Below are positions 17,160 through 27,193 of a stretch of 33,555 bases of DNA, piece by piece (the stretch's first letter is position 1; each line of letters starts with the position of its first letter). The DNA is from Alkalimonas sp. (lineage in GTDB: Bacteria > Pseudomonadota > Gammaproteobacteria > Enterobacterales > Alteromonadaceae). The stretch is taken from assembly GCF_020831925.1 (NCBI RefSeq), contig NZ_JAFIFQ010000036.1, positions 1 to 33,555 on the forward strand. Direction: 5' to 3'. A program made the translations under genes and the position numbers. Under the pieces are notes generated by a model. That model worked only from the letters and a program-made list of their open reading frames with translations. It was not told where the DNA came from and made no database searches.

Positions 17160-19252
17160 CAGTCGCGCTTCCCTTTCTGCTGTTGCTGCAGGTATTCGTT
17201 AAAGCTCGGTGGCAAAATAAGGCTGTCGTCCCACTCTGGCAACACGGCTTGCGGTGTACGCGGCATCAGCGGAATACCACGCTCATCACGGATCATTTGC
17301 TCGGCGCGAATGTAGTTGTATTTGCGCTGGCTGATATCCGACATGGTGGCGCCATCCCGTACAATGGAGGCGCGGATAAACACCATCAGGTTGCGCTTGC
17401 GTTTGCTGACGCTGGTGGATTTAAACAAATGTCCCAGGATGGGGATATCGCCCAGCAGTGGCACCTTGGATACACTCTCCTGCACATCTTCATCAATTAA
17501 GCCACCCAGTACCACCACGGCGCCATCGTCGGCCATTACCGAGGTACGAATTTCCCGCTTGTTGATGGTGATATCGACTGCGGTAGCACCGCCGATGCTG
17601 GATACTTCTTGCTCAATCATCAGCTGCACCGCATTGCCTTCGTTGATTTGCGGCGTCACTTTCAGCTTAATGCCCACTTCCTGCCGATTGACCTGCTGGA
17701 AGGGGTTGGTGTTGTTCGAGCCGACGGTGGAACCGGTAATCACCGGCACCTCCTGCCCAACCAGGAAGAAAGCTTCCTGGTTATCCATGGTAGTGATATG
17801 GGGGGTGGCCAAAATATTGGAGTTGGTACTGGTACGCACCGCCTGCAGCAACGCCGCCCAGTTGCCGCGATACACCCCTAGCATGGCACCATTCAGACCT
17901 TGCAACGACTGAGCCAGTAACGAATAGTCACGGTTCGAGTCAGGAGTGCTTGTGGTAATTGGCTGACCTGTGGTTGGATCGCGCACTGTGGTTGTAGTGC
18001 CCCGGGTAATTTGCGAAGCCACTGCCGCCCCTGCGGCTACATCAACAATAGGGACCACATTTCCGGTGCGGAAATTAGTGCCCCCGCCATGCTCATTGAT
18101 CCACTGCACGCCTAAATCGGTACCGGTGCCATCGAATACTTCGACAATAATGGCCTCGACCAACACCTGGGCCCGGCGGATATCCAGCTGGCGGATCACT
18201 TCCTCCAGCGAACGTAGCAAGTCTGGCTGGGCGGTAATGATCACTGAGTTGCTATCGGCATGAGATTCGATGCTGACACCACGCCCTTGCTGGCTGCGCC
18301 GCCCCTGTGGTTGTTGCTGTTGCGAGCTACTCACTTCGCTGGCGATGCTTTCACCGACACTTTTCAACACCGGTACCAACTCGTCGGCTTTGGCATACTT
18401 CAGATAAAATACCCGGGTATTGCCGCTGGTTTCCAGCTCGGCGTCCAATCGGCGCACCAGCTCAACTACCCGCTGCCGCGCTTGTGGCTCACCGCTGACC
18501 ACCACACTGTTGGTGCGCTCATCGGCGACAATGCGCGGAATCAGGAAATCTGGCTGCTCGCCGCGGCCCTGGGAGCGGTAAATGCTATCCAGCACCCGCA
18601 CCATCTCGCTGGCTGAGCCATAGTTAAGCCGGATGATTTCGACTTCCTGATCGCCAGCCCGATCGACCCGCTGAATAATATCCACCAAACGATTTACTAC
18701 AGCCGCAGGGCCAGTCATCATAATGACATTGGATGGGTCATAATTCACCACATGGCCGCTGCCGGCTTGATTGCTGAACTGGCGCAGCAAAGGAGCCAAT
18801 TCACGAACCGAGACATTGCGCACCTGCACTACCCGGGTGACCATTTCATCGCCAACACCCGGGTTTTCATCACTTACCACTGGGATATTGGAGGTTTTGG
18901 CGTCTTTGGCCCGCACCACTTTTAAAATGCCGCTTTCCATTTCCACTACAGCAAAACCATAGACTTCCAGCACGTTCAGGAAAAACTGGTAGTACTGCTC
19001 GGCATTGAGCATTTCGTAGCTACGGACATTGACCCGTCCTCGCACCTGCGGCTCAACAATGATGGTACGCTCCAAATTCATGCCAACAATATTGATGAAC
19101 TCATTGATGTCGGTACCGCGGAAATTGGGTGAGTACATCACCTCTTCGTTGCTGTGCACCGAAAAACTAAGCGCAGCCGCCAGGCTGACTACGGCAAGTT
19201 TGCGGCAAAGCCGCGTGACAAAAGACCCTGACTGCATGTTGACTATCACCAT
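17159..19252 (-). CDS. gspD: Type II secretion system secretin D
   Basis: GspD forms the outer-membrane channel. A signal peptide ends near SVHS (about residue 34). N0 starts at [14 protein letters not shown], followed by three KH-like N domains and the secretin barrel (about 440-650). The barrel contains the gate region [12 protein letters not shown] and the signature [30 protein letters not shown] as overlapping pieces. A Gln/Arg/Gly-rich loop (about 308-325) interrupts the last N domain. An internal ATG at 19237 is an alternative start. Length 697 is typical. No pilotin gene is adjacent. Confidence 0.97.
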   Translation of the reverse strand: MVIVNMQSGSFVTRLCRKLAVVSLAAALSFSVHSNEEVMYSPNFRGTDINEFINIVGMNLERTIIVEPQVRGRVNVRSYEMLNAEQYYQFFLNVLEVYGFAVVEMESGILKVVRAKDAKTSNIPVVSDENPGVGDEMVTRVVQVRNVSVRELAPLLRQFSNQAGSGHVVNYDPSNVIMMTGPAAVVNRLVDIIQRVDRAGDQEVEIIRLNYGSASEMVRVLDSIYRSQGRGEQPDFLIPRIVADERTNSVVVSGEPQARQRVVELVRRLDAELETSGNTRVFYLKYAKADELVPVLKSVGESIASEVSSSQQQQPQGRRSQQGRGVSIESHADSNSVIITAQPDLLRSLEEVIRQLDIRRAQVLVEAIIVEVFDGTGTDLGVQWINEHGGGTNFRTGNVVPIVDVAAGAAVASQITRGTTTTVRDPTTGQPITTSTPDSNRDYSLLAQSLQGLNGAMLGVYRGNWAALLQAVRTSTNSNILATPHITTMDNQEAFFLVGQEVPVITGSTVGSNNTNPFQQVNRQEVGIKLKVTPQINEGNAVQLMIEQEVSSIGGATAVDITINKREIRTSVMADDGAVVVLGGLIDEDVQESVSKVPLLGDIPILGHLFKSTSVSKRKRNLMVFIRASIVRDGATMSDISQRKYNYIRAEQMIRDERGIPLMPRTPQAVLPEWDDSLILPPSFNEYLQQQQKGKRD

Positions 19253-19266
19253 CTGCTGAATCGTTA

Positions 19267-20190
19267 TTATTGGGACAGGTTAAACTGAATGTCGATCAGC
19301 TCACCATCCCGTTCAATGCGCACTGAAGCATCGCTTGCTTCGCGTAGTTGTCCTAGTACCTGATTGGCCTGTTGCAGGTCGGTCAATGGAATACCATTGA
19401 TTTCGACCGCCAGATCATTGGGTCGAAAGCCGAGTCGCTGAAATAAGCCCGGATCCCGGCCAGGCATTAGCCGAAAGCCGCGCAACTGCCCATCATTATG
19501 TTGCGGCGTAACCCGGATAAAATCGAAAAAGCGGGTTGGCTCAGCCAGAATAGCCTCCCGTTGCGCTGCAAATTCAGCTTGATCCAGACTAGGCGCTTCC
19601 GCTTGTGGACTAATCATTTGCGGCTCATCGTCTTGATCTGGCCGACCCAAACCGACATTGGCCTCGGCGATACGGGTAAATTCAATACCATCCAGCATCA
19701 GGGTTTCAAAACGCCCTGCTACCTGCAACAATACCCGATCATTAAGCACCTGATACAAATTGGCGTTGGTGCCTTCAATTTGTTCACCCACTTTATAAGC
19801 GAGCTCTGAGCCACGGCTTTCAATCACGGCACTACCCAGATTAGGATCTCTGCCCGACACCAAGCCAGTTAGCTTGACATTTAAGCGGGTCTTGGGTGCT
19901 TCAGTCACCACCGGCTCAGGCCGGACCTCGGCTTGTTCACTGGCTTTACCGAACAAGGGAAAACTAAGTAAGCGCTGTAGATCGGTTCCGCTGCGTGTTG
20001 CCGAGGCAGTTCGCTGCCCCTCCCCTTGCCAGTGTTCAACAGCAGGTTGTGGCAACAACTGCCAGGTTAACTGCGCCAGTAACCAGCCCAGCAACAGAAT
20101 CAACAGCACCGCCAGTAAGCGACTCAGCAACCTTTGCGGTAAACGCTGGGTCAAATGATTCAGTTGTATGGTGAGGGACTGCCAATTCAT
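19267..20190 (-). CDS. gspC: Type II secretion system protein C
   Basis: GspC bridges the inner-membrane platform to the secretin. The 307-residue protein has a cytoplasmic start, a membrane helix (about 24-46, LAVLLILLLGWLLAQLTW), the homology region (about 105-170, LTGLVSGRDPNLGSAVI, YKVGEQI) that binds GspD, and a C-terminal PDZ-like domain (about 225-305, GLFQRLGFRPNDLAVEINGI). It is the first gene of the operon, so the operon promoter should lie in the roughly 150-base gap shared with hslR. Confidence 0.95.
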   Translation of the reverse strand: MNWQSLTIQLNHLTQRLPQRLLSRLLAVLLILLLGWLLAQLTWQLLPQPAVEHWQGEGQRTASATRSGTDLQRLLSFPLFGKASEQAEVRPEPVVTEAPKTRLNVKLTGLVSGRDPNLGSAVIESRGSELAYKVGEQIEGTNANLYQVLNDRVLLQVAGRFETLMLDGIEFTRIAEANVGLGRPDQDDEPQMISPQAEAPSLDQAEFAAQREAILAEPTRFFDFIRVTPQHNDGQLRGFRLMPGRDPGLFQRLGFRPNDLAVEINGIPLTDLQQANQVLGQLREASDASVRIERDGELIDIQFNLSQ

Positions 20191-20226
20191 CGGTCAAATT
20201 CTTATAATAGGTGACGGCTCATCTTA

Positions 20227-20285
20227 CTGAGTTGTCACTCAGACAACAAGGGGTACGACAAAGTTTCACAGATTGTTAACTGTGA
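20227..20285. promoter_or_regulatory. Two inverted repeats in the gspC/hslR divergent promoter region
   Basis: CTGAG (20227-20231), TTGTCA, CTCAG (20238-20242) forms a compact palindrome. TCACAG (20266-20271), 8 bases, CTGTGA (20280-20285) forms a second. Both lie between the divergent gspC and hslR genes and could be operators. A TATAAC at 20308-20313 may be the hslR minus 10 element. The regulators are not identifiable. Confidence 0.35.
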
Positions 20286-20342
20286 TTCCGTCGTCGATGA
20301 CCTACTGTATAACAGATGAGTTCAAGCGACCAGAGGATTATG

Positions 20343-20747
20343 ATGAAGACACAATCAAGCCAGGAATCACCAACCGTCCGGCTGGACAAATGGTTATGGG
20401 CCTGTCGTTTTTACAAAACCCGAACCCTGGCAAAAAACATGATCGATGGTGGCAAAGTGCATTACAATGGCCAACGCTGCAAAGCCAGTAAACTGGTTGA
20501 GATAGGGGCGACCATTAAACTGGCGCAGAGCTATGATGAGAAAACTGTACTGGTCAAAGGCCTAGCAGAGAAGCGCTTGTCGACCCCTCTGGCACAAGCC
20601 TTGTACGAAGAAACCAGCGACAGCCTGGCTTTACGGCAAGAGCGGGCAGAGCTACGCAAAACCAACAGCTTATTTGCGCCGCACCCAGACACCAAACCCG
20701 ACAAAAAGATGCGGCGGCAATTGCTGCTGATCAAATCCCAGCAATGA
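20343..20747 (+). CDS. hslR: Ribosome-associated heat shock protein Hsp15 (S4 domain)
   Basis: Hsp15 binds free 50S subunits carrying nascent peptidyl-tRNA and helps recycle stalled ribosomes after heat shock. The S4 RNA-binding domain is at the N-terminus (VRLDKWLWACRFYKTRTLA, then GKVHYNGQRCKASKLV), followed by a basic tail. The frame extends up to 20316, but GAGGA at 20333-20337 and a TATAAC at 20308 favour the ATG at 20343. That gives 134 residues, as in E. coli (133). It overlaps hslO or nearly so. Confidence 0.95.
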   Translation: MKTQSSQESPTVRLDKWLWACRFYKTRTLAKNMIDGGKVHYNGQRCKASKLVEIGATIKLAQSYDEKTVLVKGLAEKRLSTPLAQALYEETSDSLALRQERAELRKTNSLFAPHPDTKPDKKMRRQLLLIKSQQ

Positions 20748-20755
20748 GAAACATG

Positions 20756-21610
20756 ATGAGTTCAGATACTTTATTCCGCTTTCTATTTCAGGAACGTAAC
20801 GTGCGCGGTGAAATCGTCGATTTAGCCGCCAGCTTGCAGCAGATGTTGCAAAATCACGATTATCCTTTCCCGGTCAAACAGCTGCTTGCCGAGATGGTGG
20901 CAGCAACCAGCCTGCTCACCGCAACGCTGAAGTTTGAAGGCGACATTTCGGTGCAACTGCAAGGCGATGGACCCATCCGCTATGCCACCGTGAATGGTAG
21001 CGATCAGCAGGTATTCCGTGGTGTGGTGCGCATGCAAGCCGAAGTTCAGGGCGAAGGCTTAAAAGCGCTGGTAGGTGAAGGCTATTTGCTGGTCACCATC
21101 ACACCCCATCAGGGCGAGCGCTATCAGGGCATTATTCCACTCACCGGCGACAGCTTGAAAGAAACCCTGGAGGCCTATTTTATTCAATCTGAGCAGCTGC
21201 CTACCCGGGTTTATTTGTTCACCGATATGCAATCCGAGCAGGTCAAAGCAGCCGGTATGCTGTTGCAGGTATTGCCGGTTGAGCAGGAAAAGTCCCGGCA
21301 GGACTTCGACGACCTGGTGATGCTGGCCGATACTATTACCGCCGATGAGCTGCTGAATTTACCGGCGGCTGAAGTGGTGCACCGCTTATTTCATCAAGAG
21401 GTTGTGGAAGCCTTTCCGCTACAGCCAGTCCGGTTTGAGTGTGGCTGCTCTCGCTCGAAGTGTGCCTCTGCCATTGTCAATCTTGGTGCCGATGCCATCA
21501 GGGAGCACCTTGCTGAAGGCCAGTTGGATATCCAGTGCGAATACTGCCTTACCAATTACCGGTTTGATGCCGCTGATTTAACAGATTTGCTGCAATCCAT
21601 TGAAGGTTGA
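20756..21610 (+). CDS. hslO: Redox-regulated chaperone Hsp33
   Basis: Hsp33 is a cytoplasmic holdase activated by oxidation. The zinc-binding redox switch is intact near the C-terminus: CGCSRSKC and CEYC. The N-terminal core is close to E. coli Hsp33 (NHDYPFPVKQLLAEM, ATLKFEGDISVQLQGDGPI, GERYQGIIPL). An upstream ATG at 20744 overlaps the hslR stop by four bases (ATGA); the ATG at 20756 (MSSDTLFRFLF) aligns better with the E. coli start. Either way translation is coupled to hslR. Confidence 0.95.
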   Translation: MSSDTLFRFLFQERNVRGEIVDLAASLQQMLQNHDYPFPVKQLLAEMVAATSLLTATLKFEGDISVQLQGDGPIRYATVNGSDQQVFRGVVRMQAEVQGEGLKALVGEGYLLVTITPHQGERYQGIIPLTGDSLKETLEAYFIQSEQLPTRVYLFTDMQSEQVKAAGMLLQVLPVEQEKSRQDFDDLVMLADTITADELLNLPAAEVVHRLFHQEVVEAFPLQPVRFECGCSRSKCASAIVNLGADAIREHLAEGQLDIQCEYCLTNYRFDAADLTDLLQSIEG

Positions 21611-21618
21611 CCAGGCTG

Positions 21619-21650
21619 GCTAGTGCCTGCCCTGACAGGCGGGTACTAGC
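21619..21650. terminator. Hairpin between convergent hslO and envZ
   Basis: The arm 21619-21631 (GCTAGTGCCTGCC) pairs with 21638-21650 (GGCGGGTACTAGC) over 13 positions with two G-U type pairs and a 6-base loop. No T-tract follows on either strand, so it is an atypical terminator or a 3'-end stabiliser serving both genes. Confidence 0.5.
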
Positions 21651-21692
21651 ATGGCCCAGGAAGCAGTTTCAGGATAGCAATGTAGCAATGGG

Positions 21693-23009
21693 TTAGTTGC
21701 CTGCTTTGGCTTTCAACGGCAGATACACCCGCGCCACCAGGCCGCCATGGGCATGATTATGCAAGGTGATCTCGCCGTGGTGCATATCGAGAATTTTCTT
21801 GATGATGGCCAGACCAAGCCCGGAGCCACCCGAACCACGGGCAATATCGCCTTGGGTAAAGGGCTCAAACATGGCCTGCATGTTGGCCTCAGGAATACCC
21901 GGGCCATGGTCGCGCACCTGCAAATAAACCATGCGCCGGCCACGTTCAAAGCCGGTACTAATTTCAATATCGCCTGAGCTGTAACGCAGTGCGTTTTCCA
22001 GCAGGTTGTTCAGCACCCGCTTCATGGCAATACGACGAACCGGTACTTTTGGTAAGTCTGCTGCCAACTCATGCAATAACTGCCGCTGCTGCAAATGCTC
22101 CGACTCCAGCAGCTCTTCAATCAAGTCATTCAGACACAACCATTGCAGTGCTTCATCTTTATGATGACGAATAAAATCCATAAACTGATCAATAATCGCA
22201 TTCATATCCTCGATATCATTGATAATGCCATCTCGGATCCAGGCATCTTGCTCCGGTAACATCTCACTGGCCAACCGAATGCGGGTAAGCGGTGTGCGCA
22301 AATCATGGGAGACCCCGGCCATCAGCAAGGCTCTGTCCTGTTCCAAATGCTTAATGCCGGTGGCCATCTGATTAAAAGCCCGGGTTACCGCGCGAATTTC
22401 ACTGGAACCATTTTCCGCCAGTGGCTCCGGAATTTCACCCCGCCCAACCCGAAGCGCAGCCTGTTGCAAACTTTTAAGTGGACGGTTCAGAGTGCGGGCA
22501 AACCACCAGCCACCAGCCACACTCAGCACCCCTATCATCAGTAAATAGAAGGTCAATAAGGAGAAGCTGCTTTCATCCAGCCCGGAAAGTGGAATGCGGA
22601 TCCAAAAATCCGGTGCTTGTGGCGCCCGAACCCAAAATGCCAGCTGTTGTCCCTGCTCGATACGTACCTCAGCCGGCCCCCCCAGTTCTTCCGACATAGC
22701 GGTGGACATAAACTGATAAAATCGAGCTTGATTTAAACCATGCTCAAATGCCAGTGCTTCAGGGTAAACCTCTATATCGGTTGCATCTTGAAAACGCCTG
22801 GCCATGGCTTCCGTCAGCAGAGGTTCGTCTTGATCGTAGTCAATGAAGACCACTTTGATTTGCTTAGCAATTAAATGATTGATTTGTTGGGCTGTGGGCT
22901 TAATCACATGAAAAGCCACGGTGACATAAGATACCAGTTGATTGATCAGCAGCAGCAGACCGATCAGCAATACCGTCTGACCAAAGGCACTACGTGGCAG
23001 TAATCTCAT
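21693..23009 (-). CDS. envZ: Sensor histidine kinase EnvZ
   Basis: EnvZ phosphorylates and dephosphorylates OmpR in response to osmolarity. Two membrane segments (about 10-33 and 150-170) flank a periplasmic domain of about 115 residues. A HAMP domain follows ([19 protein letters not shown]). The H-box is [15 protein letters not shown] with H235. The ATPase domain has the N box [10 protein letters not shown] (preceded by [11 protein letters not shown]), the G1 box VRDHGPGIP and the G2 box [11 protein letters not shown]. It is 438 residues and overlaps the ompR stop by four bases, so they form one operon. Confidence 0.94.
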   Translation of the reverse strand: MRLLPRSAFGQTVLLIGLLLLINQLVSYVTVAFHVIKPTAQQINHLIAKQIKVVFIDYDQDEPLLTEAMARRFQDATDIEVYPEALAFEHGLNQARFYQFMSTAMSEELGGPAEVRIEQGQQLAFWVRAPQAPDFWIRIPLSGLDESSFSLLTFYLLMIGVLSVAGGWWFARTLNRPLKSLQQAALRVGRGEIPEPLAENGSSEIRAVTRAFNQMATGIKHLEQDRALLMAGVSHDLRTPLTRIRLASEMLPEQDAWIRDGIINDIEDMNAIIDQFMDFIRHHKDEALQWLCLNDLIEELLESEHLQQRQLLHELAADLPKVPVRRIAMKRVLNNLLENALRYSSGDIEISTGFERGRRMVYLQVRDHGPGIPEANMQAMFEPFTQGDIARGSGGSGLGLAIIKKILDMHHGEITLHNHAHGGLVARVYLPLKAKAGN

Positions 23010-23731
23010 TTACTGACAGCACCATCCGGCACAAAGACATAACCTAGCCCCCAGACCGTTTGAATGTAGCGCGGGTGAGCCGGATCATCTTCCAACATAC
23101 GTCGCAGACGTGAGACCTGTACATCAATGCTGCGTTCCATCGCTGAGTAATCGCGGCCACGGGCCTGATTCATGAGTTTATCGCGAGATAAAGGCTCACG
23201 CGGGTGACTTACCAGCACTTTGAGCACAGCAAACTCACCACTGGTTAATGGCAATACCTCATCGTTCTTACGCATTTCCCGGGTAGCCAGATTAAATTGA
23301 AAAGGCCCAAAAGATACAATGGTTTCTTCCTGTGATGGTGCACCTGGCAGCTCTTTGCTTTTGCGCCTGAGCACAGCACGGACGCGGGCCAGCAACTCAC
23401 GCGGGTTAAATGGCTTGGGTAGGTAATCGTCAGCGCCCATTTCAAGTCCAATGATGCGGTCCACTTCATCGCCTTTGGCAGTTAACATAATGATAGGAAT
23501 CAAATTCTCTTGCTGGCGTAGCTTGCGGCAAATGCTAAGGCCATCTTCGCCGGGCAGCATCAGATCCAGTACCATCAGATGAAAGTGCTCACGCTCCATC
23601 ACTCGTTGCATCTGTTCATAATCCGCCACAGCCCGTACCTGAAAACCCTGCTCGACCAGATAGCGCTCCAGCAAAGCGCGCAAACGCACATCATCATCCA
23701 CTACCAGAATTTTTGTTGTTTCCGTGGTCAT
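23006..23731 (-). CDS. ompR: Response regulator OmpR
   Basis: OmpR is the DNA-binding partner of EnvZ, controlling porin and envelope genes. The receiver domain has acidic pocket residues VDDD, the phospho-acceptor D56 in LDLMLP, T84 in MLTAKGD and K106 in PKPF. The C-terminal winged helix includes [19 protein letters not shown]-like sequence and the [12 protein letters not shown] recognition helix. The frame is open to 23770, but the ATG at 23731 ([14 protein letters not shown]) aligns with the E. coli start and gives 241 residues. Confidence 0.95.
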   Translation of the reverse strand: MTTETTKILVVDDDVRLRALLERYLVEQGFQVRAVADYEQMQRVMEREHFHLMVLDLMLPGEDGLSICRKLRQQENLIPIIMLTAKGDEVDRIIGLEMGADDYLPKPFNPRELLARVRAVLRRKSKELPGAPSQEETIVSFGPFQFNLATREMRKNDEVLPLTSGEFAVLKVLVSHPREPLSRDKLMNQARGRDYSAMERSIDVQVSRLRRMLEDDPAHPRYIQTVWGLGYVFVPDGAVSK

Positions 23732-23773
23732 GCCCTGCCACCCCATCACTTTTTTGCCACTATAAACCAAAAC

Positions 23774-23798
23774 AAACCCGGGGAAGAGCCCCGGGTTT
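23774..23798 (-). terminator. Intrinsic terminator after the small lipoprotein gene, in the ompR leader
   Basis: AAACCCGGGG (23774-23783) and CCCCGGGTTT (23789-23798) are perfect 10-base arms with a 5-base loop. On the minus strand the stem is followed by GTTTTGGTTTATAG, a U-rich tail. It lies 43 bases before the ompR ATG and 34 bases after the lipoprotein stop. Confidence 0.82.
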
Positions 23799-23831
23799 GA
23801 AAACAGTGTTACAAAGTTTTTCTGTCAGTGT

Positions 23832-24053
23832 TCACTGCTGCTGCATGCGTTCATACTCAGCGCGCGGAATACGCTTCATAGGTGGGTTGACCCAATGCAT
23901 CTGATTCGGTAAAGCACTGTTACGATTTGCCGCTTCAACCAACCGCATTTGATCATAATCCATCACCCAGACATAATCTGGCTTTGTCATGGTAGAGCAA
24001 CCGCTAAGGCCAAGCAACGCTGCAGAACACACAGAGAGTATCATCTTTTTCAT
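23832..24053 (-). CDS. Small predicted lipoprotein of unknown function
   Basis: The 73-residue product has a signal peptide with a clear lipobox (LLGLSGC), so the mature lipoprotein is about 55 residues. The mature part is polar and contains PDYVWVMDYDQMRLVEAANR and NQMHWVNPPMKRIPRAEYERM. I do not recognise a family. A GTG at 24059 is possible, but GGAGG at 24063-24067 sits nine bases from the ATG at 24053, the better start. Ser at +2 after the Cys predicts outer-membrane sorting under E. coli rules. It precedes ompR on the same strand but is separated by a strong terminator. A TATACT at 24080-24085 could be its minus 10. Confidence 0.72.
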   Translation of the reverse strand: MKKMILSVCSAALLGLSGCSTMTKPDYVWVMDYDQMRLVEAANRNSALPNQMHWVNPPMKRIPRAEYERMQQQ

Positions 24054-24221
24054 CTGCACTTACCTCCAAATCCCACTCAAGTATAGTTCATTTTTTATAC
24101 AATCTATAGTTGGGAAGTTACTTTGTGACCAGTTGTCAGTTAACTGCCATCAAAGGCTTTAAATAATGCCTTTCAGCCCCCATGAAGCAGAATCTAGTCA
24201 TTGGAACAATCCGGGCTTCGC

Positions 24222-24713
24222 ATGAGAACCAACTTAATCAGCCGGCAAGGTTACCTGAAACTGCAACAAGAGCTGGACCAACTATGGCGGGTTAAACGCC
24301 CTGAAGTAACGCAAAAAGTCAGTTGGGCCGCCAGTTTGGGGGATCGCAGTGAAAACGCGGATTACCAGTACAATAAGAAACAACTGCGCGAAATCGACCG
24401 CCGGGTTCGCTTTATTCGTAAACGGCTGGAAGTATTGCGGCCGGTGGATTACGCACCAGAGCAAGAGGGCAAGGTATTTTTTGGCGCTTGGGTGGAGGTA
24501 GAAAACGACGATGGCGAGGTACGCTGTTTTCGTATCGTTGGTCCGGATGAAATCTACGGTCGACGTGATTACATCTCCATTGATGCACCGATGGCGCGCG
24601 CTTTGCTCGGTAAGCAAGTCGATGACGAGGTGCAAGTACCCACACCAACCGGCCGGAAAAACTGGATCATCAATAGCATAGCGTACCGGCTTGAAACTGA
24701 TAGCAATGCCTGA
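24222..24713 (+). CDS. greB: Transcription elongation factor GreB
   Basis: GreB inserts its coiled-coil tip into the RNA polymerase secondary channel to trigger cleavage of backtracked RNA. The near-invariant stretch [19 protein letters not shown], with the acidic tip residues, is present. So are [10 protein letters not shown] and [17 protein letters not shown] in the coiled coil and FKBP-like domain. A TTG at 24201 would add seven residues; the ATG at 24222 ([14 protein letters not shown]) matches the E. coli start and gives 163 residues. It lies just upstream of tex as in enterobacteria. Confidence 0.95.
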   Translation: MRTNLISRQGYLKLQQELDQLWRVKRPEVTQKVSWAASLGDRSENADYQYNKKQLREIDRRVRFIRKRLEVLRPVDYAPEQEGKVFFGAWVEVENDDGEVRCFRIVGPDEIYGRRDYISIDAPMARALLGKQVDDEVQVPTPTGRKNWIINSIAYRLETDSNA

Positions 24714-24832
24714 GCAATTGCCATTGGATTTTTGCCATAAGAACAGGGACAATTCGTCCAGCTAACACAACATCGCTCGGCCGACATGCCGGGCCCATGC
24801 CAGAGCTTAGCTACTGGTCACAGGAAACACGC

Positions 24833-27148
24833 ATGATAGTAAAGCTTGAACAACAAATTGCCGCTGAAATTGCCGCTCGCCCGGAGCAGGTCGTTGCGAC
24901 CATCCAATTGCTGGACGATGGTGCAACCGTGCCTTTTATCGCCCGTTACCGCAAAGAAGTCACCGGCGGTTTGGATGATACCCAGTTACGTACCCTGGAG
25001 CAGCGTCTATCGTACTTGCGCGAGCTGGAAGAACGGCGTCAACTGATTTTAAAAACCATCGCTGATCAGGGCAAACTGAGCCCCGAGCTGCAGCAAGACA
25101 TTCTAGCTGCCGACAACAAGACCCGGCTGGAAGATTTGTACCTGCCATTCAAACCTAAGCGCCGAACCAAAGGTCAGATGGCGATTGAAGCGGGGCTGGA
25201 ACCACTTGCCAATGCCTTGATGGCCGATCCTGAGCTTAGCCCTGAGCAAGAAGCGCAATCCTATCTAAATGTCGATGCTGGCTATGCCGACAGCAAAGCG
25301 GTGCTGGATGGCGTAAAGTACATCCTGATGGAACGCTTTGCCGAAGATGCCAACCTGCTGGCAAGGTTGCGCCAGCAACTGAGCCAACATGGGGTGCTAA
25401 AAAGCACTGTGGTTGCTGGCAAAGAAAAGGAAGGCGCCAAATTCCGCGACTATTTTGAGCACAGTGAGTTGTGGCGACAACTGCCATCGCACCGCGCGCT
25501 GGCGATGTTCCGTGGCCGCAATGAAGGCTTCCTGCAATTGCAGCTACTGCCCGACAGCGATGAACCCGAAGCGCATCAACGCTGTATTGCAACGGTTGCC
25601 AGCCATTTTAACCTGAGCAATCAAGGCCGGGCAGCCGATGCCTTCTTGCAAACCGTGGCGCAGTGGACCTGGAAAGTGAAGCTGCATCTGCACCTGGAAA
25701 ATGATCTACTAAGCGAGCTGCGTGAGCGTGCTGAAGCAGAAGCCATCAAGGTGTTTGCCCGCAATATGAAAGACTTGTTGATGGCAGCGCCAGCCGGCCT
25801 ACGCCCAACCATGGCGCTGGATCCTGGCCTTCGTACCGGCGTGAAAGTAGTGATGCTGGATGAGACCGGCAAGCTACTCAGCAGCCAAACCATATTCCCA
25901 CATGCACCACAAAATCACTGGGACAAGTCGCTGCGCACCTTGCAAAACCTCTGTCAGCAGTTCAAACCAGAGCTGGTGGCCATCGGCAATGGCACCGCTT
26001 CGCGTGAAACCGACCAGTTGGTGGCCGAGCTGATGAAAAAGCACCCGGAGTTGAAACTGACCAAGATCATGGTGTCCGAAGCCGGCGCCTCGGTGTATTC
26101 AGCCTCGGAGTTTGCTGCGCAGGAGTTTCCGGATCTGGATGTATCCTACCGTGGCGCTGTTTCCATCGGCCGTCGCTTGCAGGACCCGCTGGCAGAGCTG
26201 GTGAAAATTGAACCCAAAGCCATTGGCGTTGGCCAGTACCAGCACGACGTGAATCAAAGCCTGCTCAGCAAATCGCTGGAAGCGGTGGTGGAAGATTGTG
26301 TGAACGCGGTCGGCGTCGATCTAAATACCGCCTCGGTGCCCTTATTGAGCCGGGTAGCAGGCCTGAATAAAACCCTGGCACAAAATATCGTACTCCACCG
26401 TGAGCAGCATGGCCGCTTTAGCAACCGCAAAGAGTTGCTAAAAGTGGCCCGTCTGGGCCCCAAAGCCTTTGAACAAGCTGCCGGTTTTATGCGCATAAGT
26501 GCGGGCGATAACCCGCTGGATGCCTCTGGTGTGCACCCAGAAGCCTACCCGGTGGTGGAGAAAATTTTGGCCCAACACCAGAAATCGGTGCAGGACATTC
26601 TTGGCAACAGTGATTTTATCAGCAAACTGAAACCGGAAGACTTTGCCGATGCTCACTTTGGGATTCCAACCATCAGCGATATTTTAAGCGAACTGGAAAA
26701 ACCCGGCCGTGATCCGCGCCCGGAATTCAAAATGGCCAGCTTTAAAGAGGGTGTCAACACCATCGACGATTTAAAACCTGCCATGTTGCTGGAAGGTGTA
26801 GTCACCAATGTCACCAACTTTGGTGCCTTTGTCGATATTGGCGTGCATCAGGATGGTCTGGTGCATATCTCCTCGCTGTCCGATACCTTTGTCAGCGATC
26901 CGCACAAAGTGGTGAAAGCCGGTGACATCGTCAAGGTCAAAGTGCTGGATGTGGATAAAGAGCGCAAGCGCATCGCATTGACCATGCGGATGGATGAGCA
27001 ACCTGGCCAGGCTACGCCGACCAAGGCCCCTGCCAGCAAAGGCAAACCCCAACAACCACGTGCGGCCAAGCCTGCCAAAGCCGCAGCGCCGGCCAACGCT
27101 GCCATGGGTAATGCCTTTGCCGATGCATTGGCGAAGCTGAAAAAGTAA
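24833..27148 (+). CDS. tex: Tex-family S1 RNA-binding transcription accessory protein
   Basis: Tex (YhgF in E. coli) is a nucleic-acid-binding protein linked to transcription and stress or toxin expression in several bacteria. Domain order is visible: helical N-terminus ([20 protein letters not shown]), YqgF-like domain ([17 protein letters not shown]), helix-hairpin-helix region ([16 protein letters not shown]), and an S1 domain near residue 650-720 ([20 protein letters not shown]). A flexible Ala/Lys/Pro-rich tail follows. AGGAAA precedes the ATG at 24833, giving 771 residues; a start at 24797 is possible but has no support in the family. Confidence 0.95.
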   Translation: MIVKLEQQIAAEIAARPEQVVATIQLLDDGATVPFIARYRKEVTGGLDDTQLRTLEQRLSYLRELEERRQLILKTIADQGKLSPELQQDILAADNKTRLEDLYLPFKPKRRTKGQMAIEAGLEPLANALMADPELSPEQEAQSYLNVDAGYADSKAVLDGVKYILMERFAEDANLLARLRQQLSQHGVLKSTVVAGKEKEGAKFRDYFEHSELWRQLPSHRALAMFRGRNEGFLQLQLLPDSDEPEAHQRCIATVASHFNLSNQGRAADAFLQTVAQWTWKVKLHLHLENDLLSELRERAEAEAIKVFARNMKDLLMAAPAGLRPTMALDPGLRTGVKVVMLDETGKLLSSQTIFPHAPQNHWDKSLRTLQNLCQQFKPELVAIGNGTASRETDQLVAELMKKHPELKLTKIMVSEAGASVYSASEFAAQEFPDLDVSYRGAVSIGRRLQDPLAELVKIEPKAIGVGQYQHDVNQSLLSKSLEAVVEDCVNAVGVDLNTASVPLLSRVAGLNKTLAQNIVLHREQHGRFSNRKELLKVARLGPKAFEQAAGFMRISAGDNPLDASGVHPEAYPVVEKILAQHQKSVQDILGNSDFISKLKPEDFADAHFGIPTISDILSELEKPGRDPRPEFKMASFKEGVNTIDDLKPAMLLEGVVTNVTNFGAFVDIGVHQDGLVHISSLSDTFVSDPHKVVKAGDIVKVKVLDVDKERKRIALTMRMDEQPGQATPTKAPASKGKPQQPRAAKPAKAAAPANAAMGNAFADALAKLKK

Positions 27149-27157
27149 CTAGGTTAA

Positions 27158-27184
27158 AACCCGGGTAGAACTTACTGCCCGGTT
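27158..27184. terminator. Weak hairpin between convergent tex and the SprA-related gene
   Basis: AACCCGGG (27158-27165) pairs with CCCGGTT (27178-27184) with one bulged C. No T-run follows, so this is a weak candidate terminator for the converging genes. Confidence 0.35.
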
Positions 27185-27193
27185 CATCGAGAC

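Noticed and set aside
20266-20285. CRP-like site in the gspC/hslR gap
   Set aside because: The half-sites are everted (TCACA first, TGTGA second); a CRP site needs TGTGA-N6-TCACA.
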